Assembly (NCBI GenBank): GCA_026075535.2 | Contig: AP026539.1 | Span: 6,448,001 to 6,512,000 of the forward strand | Length of the DNA stretch: 64,000 nucleotides | Source of the DNA: Tricholoma matsutake | Taxonomy: Eukaryota > Basidiomycota > Agaricomycetes > Agaricales > Tricholomataceae | Direction of reading: 5' to 3' | Part shown: in pieces, positions 54,351 to 64,000 of the stretch | How the letters are laid out: every line of letters starts with the position of its first letter | Numbering within the stretch: position 1 is the stretch's first letter | Position numbers and translations under genes: made by a program | The notes under the pieces: generated by a model | What the model saw: the letters and a program-made list of their open reading frames with translations, nothing else | What the model was told of the DNA's origin: nothing | Databases searched by the model: none

Positions 54351-56816
54351 TTCTAATTCGATGAGGTCTACTGCACCTGCAACATGGGAACAATCAACAG
54401 CAAATGCTATGTTCTACTGGACACAACCTGTAGCATCAGAACAGCACACCCAATATTACTAGTCATTATATTTCACTACACACATAGTTCGATATCTCAA
54501 GTTGTGGAAGCAAATTTGACTTAAGTATTACAATAATACAAATGCAGGCCCAATCACTTAGCAATATCAAGACATCAACAAAAGATTCACATGTGACTGA
54601 GGTCCTGTGACATGTCTGGGAAGGGGTTGAGCTAGGGGTGCTCATTGACCCAGCAGATTTTCTGGGTCATGTGATCTTGGAAATATTCAGGATGCCTACC
54701 TTGCAGAAAATATTCCAGCCTGGTAAATGACTGGTAAATTACAAGGGGTCCATTTCCCAGAAAATTTTGGATATGGAGAATCCATGAGTCTGTCCATCTG
54801 TCTGTCTGTCTGCCTGTAGTATTCTATTAAACATGATGTGAATGCAGCTTCCTGTCAGCACTTATTTACTGGAACCTGCTGAGGCCAACATGCTGAGAAA
54901 TTTCAAACTCCACTGCATGCATTGAGCCTTGCATCGTCCAGTGTGCATCCTCCCTCGTGGACAGTGTATGGCTTTTTGAGGAAAAACAAATCTCATGGGG
55001 CAGCTTCTTGTAAAATGGCAGCCATGTCTGCCCTATTAGTGACACATACCTGTTCCTAAAAACAAAATAAAAGTGATTAGTGCATTGATTTTATCTACCT
55101 ACCTTGTGAAAGTGCAATATAAATGCAAAGGTGTGCAGAATTGGTAGGCCTAGAGTGGCCCACACATGTGCCCACATGTGCCCTCAACACAGCATGCACT
55201 TCCTGAGGGTATGCACTCATTTTAGCTACCAAACAAGACTTGCATTGTAGCTGACTCAGATCATTAAGTGCATTAAGTAGTGATTTTAGCAGCTTAAGTA
55301 CTTAATCACTAATAATTTACTGTAAATTGAGGTCAATTTACAGTTCAATTTACAGCCCCATGATGCCAACCAGCCCAATTTACAGTCTGATGGTGAACCA
55401 TGGTGGCCAAACATCAGGGTTTGATTGATGTTGTCTGATTATAGATGTGTAGCTGATGGGCTCCAGAATCCCTGTCGAGCATTTCAATTTGGAGATCACA
55501 CACAGTCATGGTGTTGTTCATATGATGGTAGGCTCACACAGAATAAATGCAGGAGTAAATAGGTCATGAAAGCCCCAGTGTTAAGTTCTGAGCAGAGCGA
55601 AGGAAGCTGTCAGATTTCCAGTCATACCTGGTCAGTAGTGGTCAAAGGATAAAGGGAGGACAGAAGCAGGGAAGGAAACCTGACAGGATTCTGGGGCAGA
55701 GTCCACTTGATGTGACACACCAAGTGTGAGGGGAACAGAAAGGACTTGGCTTCAACTTGTAAGAAGTTGCACCCTTCTCCTCCTCAAGTGTCCTAATTTC
55801 AAGATAAGGGTTAGGAGAGAGATAAAAGATCTGGAGGTTTTCCAGGGAGAACGAGGTAAAGTTTGAGGTAAACTTAGATGGGGATTGGAGGTGTTTAACT
55901 TGGTTGGAATTAAGTTGGGTGACTTTGTTGATTTACAAACTGCCTAATACAAGACAAAAGTAGCTAGCTTAAATACTAAGGATTGGAGGTGATTGGAGTT
56001 TCTGAGGCTGTGATAATTTGCAAACTGGCCTCCTGAGACAAATATCCTGAAACTGTTTTATTGAATTGGAAATGAGGGAATTTCATCTCTAGGTGGTGCT
56101 GCTGATAGGAGGTGGGCTGTGATGCAAGGTGGCCAGGAAAGGCAGTGGAAAATTATTGGAAGTCCAGTCAGAGGAATTGGTCTTGACACCCAGCCACAGT
56201 AGCACTAAATAAGTAATTTGTCTTAATACACTGGAATATCCTTCAAAACCCTTGTGAAACCCTTGAGATCACACATGCACTATATGCTGGTATTGTTTAA
56301 GATGCTGACTAAGCACAATGTGTTTAAATGGGCAAATAGCTTATCTGTAAAATTCTCATCATTGTTTATGGCATTTACTTGATGGCATGATTGTGCTACT
56401 AGGAGATGGAGATGGGATTTTATGCTTTGGGGGTTGTTTTGGTGCAAATGAGGAGGTCAAAGATGCAGGAGGTGTGATGATGGACATGCAGGCAGAGCTT
56501 AAGGACAATCTCAGATCATTGTCTACAGAAGTGAAGTTGGACTGAGATCCTGATTGCATTTGTTGATGTCTGACACTGCGTCATTGTCTTCATCTATGTT
56601 TTCCTGTACATTGAGTGGTGGAATAGGTCATTTGTTTGTGGTGCAAGAAGAAGTTGATGAAGACAACTGCTGGTCAGGTAAGTTTTGAGTATCAGTGAGG
56701 GTGTGATCTGCACTGGTGGCAGTGATAGTGTCTTTGGAAAGGTGCAGTCATTCAATTTTGTTCAAAGAGAGTTTAAGTTCACTAAGTTGATGATATAATA
56801 GGCTTCTGCTTGCTCT
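54351..56816. other. No gene seen
   Basis: CpG-poor sequence with a short (TCTG)n microsatellite at 54,789-54,817. ORFs are short and unsupported. Confidence 0.45.
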
Positions 56817-59060
56817 TCAGGTGTTCCAAATTTTATTAAGGTGTTTTAAGTTCAACAGGCATAACTGGTGTTTTTCTTTGCATGCATCTTCTGATTCTTG
56901 GCAGCATATTTTTTTCTTGTCAAAGGGTTGCAGTATCAAGAGACCTTCAAGAGAGCATGCACAAGAAATCATCACATATGGAGCTTCTGTGCCTCTACAA
57001 GATTGGAGATCTATGATGACATGTTCCATTGTTTGGCCTTGCATGCAATGAGCAGTCATTGCAAATCCAGGGAAAAATAGGAATTTGATGCTGTTGTAAG
57101 TTGCATGATTTGTTCAAATATGGGTGCATAAATTGTATGGTTTTGGTGTCTTCCAGAATGGGCAGATTGTGGGGTGGCAGAGATTTTCAAGGGGTTTTTC
57201 ACTGCTGTTGGGAATGTGTACTATAACAGAAAGTAAATGGTGGCATCCATTTTGTCCAAGCAATATCAAATGTGCTGTATAGTTCCATAGCTGCCATTGA
57301 CAATTCCTCCTTTGAATTTGAAATTCTGTGACACAAGAATGGGCATCCCTGGCACAAGCAGAGCATGGCCCAATCTTTGTTGCACAATACCAGAGTGTAG
57401 GTGAGTTAAGTGTTTGATTAACGCTGCATCTTTTATGCTGGATCTCTGAAGTTTGTCTTCACAATAGTACCATTGAAGCTCTTGACCAGTTTCTTGAGCA
57501 AATGCTGTGGCCACTTTCTCATTCAATGCATCTTTGGATGCATTATCATATATGATGATGGGTACATGATGCCAAGGAGATGTCATGAAATCTATGTGGT
57601 TTGCACTTGTTACATTGAACAGATTAAAGTCTTCAGTTGTACACCATCCTTCATGTAGATGGGATAACAGCTGGAGGAAACATGTGTTTTCAGCTCCCAT
57701 CTGATGTTGTGGCTGATGCAAAATGATTACAGTAGACACTGTCAACCATAGGAGTTTGCCAAACATGACATTCTGATGGTGAGTGGTTGATTCTTGCTGT
57801 TGAGTAAGATGTGAGCAAATAGGTGGCTTTTATTGACAGGAGGAAGCTGAGCAAAATCTCTGGTGAAAATAATGTTGATTCCTCCAAATGCTCGACTGTC
57901 ACCTTTTGCAAGACTTAATGGTTCACTGATTTTACACAAGAAATAGCAGCTGGTCATGGATACCTTGTTGATGAAAGATAATCAACACCTTCCCACATTG
58001 CCATAAGGTCTTGATGAGATTTGCTATTGGGTTTTGTTGATTTTTCAGTGCCTATATCTAATGCGGCATGTATTGTCATTCCAGATATATGGTGAGCTGC
58101 AATCCCCATGTAGGAAGCTACATGAAAACACTGGGTCAGTTCTCATTGTTGAAACACCTCCTTCACCACATTGATCAGTCTAGTTTTACCAGTGCTTGGA
58201 GGTCCAGAAATAAACATGTGCAAAGGCTTGCTTGCACATTGTTGACTGTGATCTATGATAATACAAAATGCCTGAAGGTGTTCTTTGTTCAGAGTCCACT
58301 TGTTTGCAATATCTTTGGGATTCAGTGCTGTTGTCAAAGAAGGGTTCCAAGATTGAAGGTGGACTGTTGGCTGAACAATAACAGGAGGTATGTCTTCCAT
58401 TGCTGCTTGAAATTCAGATTGCAAACTGGCAGAAGTTTGCATAGGACCTGCAGCCTTCTTCTTCCATCAATCTCAATGACTGTCATATGCTGATTTCCAC
58501 TTGGATTCTAGATCAGATGATGATGCAACCAGTTCTGGATGACCATGATGAGGTATTGTGAGATTGCTTACAGCCTGTGGATTAACGGTGAAAATTCCAG
58601 CATCTTCAGCATGCATTACACATTCTAAGGTATTTACATTGATGTGGACCTGTCACTTCAGAATGACAGCTCTCAATAGCTTCAACATGGGGGAGGCATC
58701 AATTTCATCTCCCAGAAAATCACCAGCCACATGGTGTGTATCCCCAATGACCTCTGGGGCTACTTCAAATGAACAGTGATAGGCATGCCTTTGAGAAAAA
58801 TGATCATTGTGACTGTCTTTACTTTCATGTAAGAACTGCATGTTGTCTAAAATTCTTGTAACATCTATGGTACAATGTTTACTCTGTCTGAAGCTTATGA
58901 ACACATCTGGCCAGGACTGTTTTGGGTCTTGCAAATTGTCTACAGTTTGCCAAGGTTTAAACAAAATTAGCATAAGTTGGCAATATTTAGGATACACCAC
59001 CTCTCAATCATCCTTGGTATAGAGCTTATGAGAATGGGAACATGATGAAGATGAGGTTGT
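56817..59060 (-). pseudogene. Pif1/Helitron-type DNA helicase remnant
   Basis: Minus-strand pieces in order: PKYCQLMLILFKPWQTVDNL (about 58,990), Walker A SGPPSTGKTRLI (about 58,180), FGGINIIFTRDFAQLPPV (Walker B-like region with FTRDFAQLPP, about 57,870), NVTSANHIDFM, FAQETGQELQWYYCED, LLVPGMPILVSQNF-KGGIVNGS (57,280-57,350), then MTAHCMQGQTMEHVIIDLQSCRGTEAPYVMIS (about 57,050). These are the superfamily 1B helicase motifs of Pif1 proteins, common in basidiomycetes both in Helitrons and alone. The Asp of the usual AGDFxQLPP reads RD. Frameshifts and stops throughout; no Rep nuclease domain or Helitron end was recognised. Confidence 0.8.
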
Positions 59061-60215
59061 TTTATTTTTAAACAATGGATTCAATGTTGTTCATGTGCTG
59101 ATAGGAGCTCACAACTTGGTCTTTTTCTGGTAGTAGAAACCAGCAGGTCTTCCGGGAAGACTCTTCCCCAAAATTGTTGCTGTCAACATCAGTACTGTGA
59201 GCATGTGCATTTTTCTTCAATTTCTCAGCCTGAGTGCAAAGGTCTTTGCTTCGCTTGTCCTTGATGATTCTCTGCTTCACTTGTGATTGCTCGTGCTGGA
59301 CTTTTTCTTTGCTCAACCTGCTGTGCTCACTGTTCTCGATGCTCTCTTTTGCTGATTGGACACCTCTGACCACTTATGACAATCCCCACCTGTCTTACCT
59401 GTAGTAACCATTGTGCCAATGAAATTGCTTCAAAACAATCTGTATTGAATATTAAGAAGAAATGAAATCCTCTCCATTGACATGCCTTCTTCTCATACAT
59501 GGGACTAGTTTGAAAACTTAATCCCATGTTTTCGAAATGTTGTAGCCAAGTTTGCCACCTTCCCATTTGGTTGCCAACTTACCTCAATGTTGGGCCGAAA
59601 TTTGCCAACATGTCACTTGTCGGTCAAGTAATTGTCATGAGCTATTCAAATCCACAGGTCACCCACATTTTCTGCAAATGACCATGTTTCATAGGTATGT
59701 AGCACAAGGCATTCATAGGTATACTTAATGTGGTTCTGCTGATGCCATTGATGATAAAAATAAAATGATGGCTTGTCCATCTCAAGTTATTGATTATGTG
59801 ATGAGAGGTCAACAATTAAAAGATGTATCATTATGGGGCAGTGGCGAGCATCGAGGAGTCCAGGAAAGTGAGAATAATAACCTGTGAAGTCACATGAGAT
59901 GAACATGATGATGATACAACCATCATGACTTACCTGCGCTCAGTCACTCTCTGGCTCTGTCTGACTGTTGGGCTCCGTCTCAGGCTCCATCAGGCTCTTG
60001 TCCAAGTCCTTGCTGTGGCCCTTACCCTTGGAGTTAGACACCAATATCTTCTTCCAACATTTGTTGCCTTTAGGCTCTGTCTTGGGCTCCATTGTGCTCT
60101 CGTCCAAGTCCTTGTTGTGGCCCTTACCCCTGGAATTATGAAAGTGAGGCCTACTTGGCGATGAGACTGTATTCCATGCATCATGTTTGTTATTGGATCG
60201 GCTGGGGCCAGGAGA
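59061..60215. other. Remnants upstream of the helicase
   Basis: A charged minus-strand ORF (59,068-59,373) may be its N-terminal linker. Near 59,780-59,860 the plus strand reads CPSQVIDYVMRGQQLKDVSLW, a block that resembles helicase-associated proteins but lies in the opposite orientation. At 59,980-60,135 two imperfect copies of an 80-100 bp unit (CTCTTGTCCAAGTCCTTG...) are in tandem. Confidence 0.4.
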
Positions 60216-61402
60216 TGATGATAGGTCATCTCCTTGGCTCAAGGACCGATTCACCACTTTAGCATCATTCTAATCACATTGGCTAACTCCTACGATGTCC
60301 CAGATGCAGTGCGACCCAGTCTATCGATTGCGATATCATATTGACCACGTCGAAACATAACCAGCAACATCGATCGTATCAAGAGCCCACATCACACAAC
60401 CTTAGGACTACCCCGAAAGCCCCTAAGATCCCTCTACACAACCATCGAACACCCCCAATCAACTTCGAACAGCCGCAACTGTGATCAACCATCATCGACC
60501 ATCGTCGAGCATCATCGATCGATATCGAGAGACTACGAGTGACATCAGGCGCCGCCTTCATTATCTAAATGGTGGAAGACCATGCACTAGGATGTATTCC
60601 AACTCATGCTCAAACCTGCTGATCATAGGTCAGCCTTGTTCCAAGTCCCTATCACGCACAGAACCCACTGGACGCATTATTGCAAGACTTAGTGCAGTTT
60701 ATACACAAAGGACAGTCTCTTTTAGTTCTTTCCCTTTATTACTCTTTCATCATATGATATATATATCTTTCTTGTTTGGATTCCAGTCTCCTTTATGGCC
60801 TTGTGCCTTAACTCATATCTTTTGCCTCATGTTCTACACATGTTTCTCATTCCATTTTAGGAAGTTTCTTTAAAACATATAAAACTCTGTAGTATCTACT
60901 TGAAAATAACAAGAAATCGTCTTCACATATCATCTTGTATACAGTTCTAAGCATCTGATCAACTTTCTAAAACAATCTAAGTCTCTACGGGTTTTCTCGA
61001 TCGACGAGAAACCTCTGCGATCATCATGTCCTCAATCCTCCCTTGATCCTCTCGTCATTAGCACTAGCAACTCTTCCAACACTTCATAGCCATTTGACGC
61101 ACCCTTTGTATACTATTGACCTATCGAAGGGTCTCCAGAATTCACACATCGACCATCGACGATAAACTCATTCACTGTTGATCTCATCGATCGCCCTCAA
61201 TATCGATTGATACTCAATTGGACTGCACCAAATGCCTTTGTCTCTCATAGCACTACCTTCACGACTAGTACCAACTGGTCATCTTCCCATCGGTTGGGTC
61301 ACAAACATTCAGAATGACTTGCAACCTTCCTCTGACTCATTGCAAATATTATCGATTGCCTCATCGGCAGTTTAGGTGGTTTTCCCAGGTTGAGTATCAT
61401 CA
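60216..61402 (+). repeat. 5' LTR of Gypsy 2
   Basis: Matches the solo LTR at 48846-49980 over its whole length. Conserved blocks include CATCGATCGATATC, AACCCACTGGAC and ATATATATCTTTCTTGTTTGGATTCC. Confidence 0.88.
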
Positions 61403-61406
61403 TTTT

Positions 61407-61424
61407 TGGAGCCCACTGCGAGGG
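61407..61424 (+). promoter_or_regulatory. Candidate primer-binding site of Gypsy 2
   Basis: TGGAGCCCACTGCGAGG four bases after the LTR, beginning with the TGG expected from the CCA end of a tRNA. The tRNA was not identified. Confidence 0.55.
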
Positions 61425-61431
61425 TATCTGA

Positions 61432-64000
61432 ATCATTTCATCGTCGGACCAACCTCAACTTCCTCGGCTTAGGCCAACACAAGCGAGAACCCTTCGTATT
61501 GATACTCGCCATGTCTTCGAATCTCTCAAACAATCAGGAGACATTCTAATTCCAGTTTCCAAAGCAGAATCTACTCATCGTAGACTATTTCCTTCACCTA
61601 TATCATCGCCTTCCACATCGTCATCTACTTCTTCGTCATCATCATCGACCTCTTTGTTCATCCTTCCAACAACTTTGACACCCCTACCATCTATTACACA
61701 AGTCTTAACCCCTACCCCTAGAGTCATCGCATTCATGACTACCCAAACCGCGATGCCAGCTTGTGGGCACTTGACCACTCTGAAATTCGACCCAACTCAG
61801 CCTCGAGAGCTTCGACGATACTTTGAAGAGCTTGAACTATTATTCCTGACCTGCGGCATTACTGAATCAAATCTAATGAAGAAACATGCTTGTTGCTACC
61901 TCGACATTGACTCTTCCGAACTCTGGGAATCGCTTCCAGAGTATCAACCCGGCACATCATTCAACGAATTTCGAACAGCAGTACACAAACTCTATCCTGG
62001 CTCAGAAGACGATCGCAAGTGGAGCATATCGGACATGGACAAATTAGTGGGAGAACAGCTACACGTTGGGATATTCGATGCGAGCGATCTAGGAATGTAT
62101 TATCGCGTGTTCTACAACATTACTCACTTTTTGCGAGCAAAGAATAGGATCTCGGAAGCCGAGCAAAGCAGAGCTTATGTTTGAGGATTCCAACCCGGCT
62201 TATGGACTCGAATCGCTCAACAACTCGAACTCAAATTCCCTGACCATTATCCCGATGATCCATATCCACTCAACGACATTCACGATGCGGCAAAATTTGT
62301 ACTAGCAGGCTCCAACACATTGAACTCAGTAATCCACCAATCAACTTCCTCATCGCACTCGACATCAAACGTCAGAAATACAGTCACCTCGTCACCTGGA
62401 ACTATTACAATTAAAACCGAAGATCTAAACGCGATGTTCAAATGATTTGCTAGCACCATTGCTACGCATATCGCAGGTACTAAAAATCCTCGCACTAATT
62501 CGGCAGACAGACAGGCACACATTGACGCACTCCTTTGCATATTTTGTGGTTTATCGGGACATTTTATTCCTGACTGTATGGTTTGTCAGTCGTACTTGAA
62601 TGAAGGGAAGTGTAAGAGAAACGCAGAAGGAAAGATTGTACTTCCAAATGGACAATTCACCCCTCGAAGTATCCCTGGCAGGTTTATCAAGGAACGGATC
62701 GATGAATGGTGGAGACACAACCCAGACGCAACCCCAGCAGCCACACTTTTATCCAGCATCGCACCATCGGCACCTTCAACTTTGACTAGTTCAACCTCAG
62801 CTGCGATCACTTTGATAACAGAGTCTGATGCCATTTCTACATCGGGATCGGAGACAAAAGGCATTTATCATAATTCGACATTGACAGCTGACTCCAAAGA
62901 TAGAATAGCGGCTCTTGAGCGCAAAATATTCATGCTTCAAAGTGGTTGACCATTTTCGTGTCCGAACAAAGAGGTTCGAAATTCAATTCTGGCCACGACA
63001 ACCCCCGTCCCTGCATCGTCAACATCTACTGCTCCAGTCCCACCACCCTCGACATCTTCATCGACAATGGTCAACCCTTCGACTTCAACTACCGCTCCAA
63101 CATCGACATCGATGTCTCCCACATCGACCACTTTGCCATCGACCACCATACCCCCAACGCAAACCTCGGTACACCCATACACGTCAGTCAGGGAGAATGC
63201 CTATTTGCTGCCACATGAAAGGAACTTTGCTGGTGCATCAAAGGGTAAGGAAAAAGATGGACCATCATATGCAACACAGGCACTGGTACAGAACGAGAAA
63301 ATCGCGCACAATATATTTGCGTGCTCGATGAAGATGCCAATTGTCACGCTGACATCTGAAGAATTACTCTCGCTTTCACCCGAGGTTCGAACAAAATGGA
63401 GAGAACAGGTCACACCGAAACGAGTCCCACAATCTGGAAACAATGCGACAAACATGTTTAATCCCAACGCAATCATTGTGCCTGACCCATACGAGACCTA
63501 TATTAGCAGTCTCCAACCCGGTGAAATCCCTCAGCCTTTTGTCATTGCTAAAGAAACTTCATCAATTAGATCAGTTATTATGGATGTCCATGGTAACAAC
63601 CAGGTAGAAAGTGTCGTCGATCCCAGTTCCTCGATCATATTGATGGCCAAAGATGTTTGCCACGAACTCGGTCTAGCATACGACTCCTTGATTAGGCTTC
63701 CAATGCAGTCTGCCAATGGGACTGTGGACGAAACACTCGGCTTAGCATGCAACATGCCCTGCGATCTTGGTGGAATCACCTTATACATGCAGATACATAT
63801 TATTCAGGACCCAGCTTACGATATTCTACTCAGATGACCTTTCGACGTCTTAATGGAAAGTGTCATTAGAAACTATCGGAATGAAGCCCAAACCATCACG
63901 ATATGCGATCCTAACTCAACTTGGACCGCTACCATTCCCTTGATACCTCGATTGCACCATCGTCGAAAAGCAGTTCAAGAGGATTTTCAGCATTAGAGAA
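61432..64000 (+). pseudogene. Gypsy 2 Gag and protease
   Basis: One continuous frame broken only by TGA at 62182, 62443, 62947 and 63835 and a TAG at 63994. Gag: Ser-rich N-terminus, then LRRYFEELELLFLTCGI, ACCYLDIDSSELWESLPEY and a CCHC knuckle CIFCGLSGHFIPDC (about 62,540-62,580) followed by FTPRSIPGRFIKERIDEWW. Thr/Pro/Ser linker 62,950-63,200. Protease-like domain near 63,580-63,860 with VVDPSSSIILMA (relatives usually read DPGSQ), VCHELGLAYD, MQSANGTVDETLGLA and AYDILLR-stop-PFDVLMESV. No ATG opens the frame clearly; the first in-frame one is about 61,735. Confidence 0.87.

Larger units (their letters stand above)
60216..64000 (+). mobile_element. Ty3/Gypsy element 2, right part outside window
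   Basis: A 5' LTR of about 1.19 kb (60216-61402, TGATGATA...TATCATCA) followed by a primer-binding site and gag-protease. The RT and the 3' LTR lie beyond the edge. CpG content is high compared with the other elements, so it is less decayed in composition though it already carries TGA codons. Confidence 0.9.

Overview
The window looks like a transposon-choked stretch of a basidiomycete genome, most likely an Agaricomycete. The evidence is 50-60 bp GT-AG introns in a conserved small gene, chromodomain Ty3/Gypsy and basidiomycete-type Ty1/Copia elements, a Plavaka-type (CACTA-related) transposase, a MULE/SWIM transposase, a Tad1-like LINE and a Pif1/Helitron-type helicase. No species is claimed. 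All assignments rest on recognising motifs by eye; no database search was run.

Layout. 1-2999: the 3' part of a long, disordered host-type protein gene (+), open at the left edge. 3.8-5.1 kb: a GC-cored non-autonomous element with TATACGG-rich ends. 6.9-7.6 kb: an unrecognised CDS. 7.8-8.2 kb: a five-exon PMP3-family membrane proteolipid gene. From 9.4 kb on nearly everything is mobile DNA. 9407-14922: Ty1/Copia element 1 (-), TSD CAAGC, containing a hAT-type MITE and an internal inversion. 14.9-16.0 and 22.3-23.4 kb: one older locus split by the Ty3/Gypsy chromovirus at 16050-22291 (-), TSD TTTCC. 23374-28561: Ty1/Copia element 3 (+), TSD ATGTC. 28.9-33.6 kb: a Tad1-like LINE (-) with two MITEs inside and no 3' half of its reverse transcriptase. 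34-36 kb: a decayed copy of an uncharacterised gene family. 36.97-42.26 kb: a Plavaka transposase (-) split by a 1.96 kb TA-flanked element that holds two opposed tRNA-like modules and a minisatellite. 42.6-45.75 kb: truncated Ty1/Copia element 2 (-). 45.76-46.45 kb: a foldback element. 47.2-54.35 kb: a MULE/SWIM transposase gene (+) interrupted by three different insertions. 56.8-59.1 kb: a Pif1-like helicase (-). 60216-64000: the 5' LTR and gag-protease of a second Ty3/Gypsy element (+), running off the right edge.

Three themes join these parts. Insertions are nested, and in several cases the target-site duplication and the uninterrupted reading frame of the older element can be read directly. 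Almost every premature stop in the large elements is TGA where the family has Arg, as expected from CGA to TGA change at CpG, and the repeat tracts are strongly CpG-poor beside the host-type genes; this fits cytosine methylation followed by deamination. Priming sites are legible: all three Copia elements carry a site complementary to the anticodon arm of initiator tRNA-Met, while the chromovirus has a self-complementary site of the Tf1/sushi type.

I found no defence system, biosynthetic cluster or CRISPR array. The least explained objects are the TA-flanked element with opposed tRNA-like modules (38604-40565), the 2.6 kb TGTAAGAG element (51103-53695), and the GC-cored family seen near 4.3, 15.1, 36.5 and 39.6 kb.
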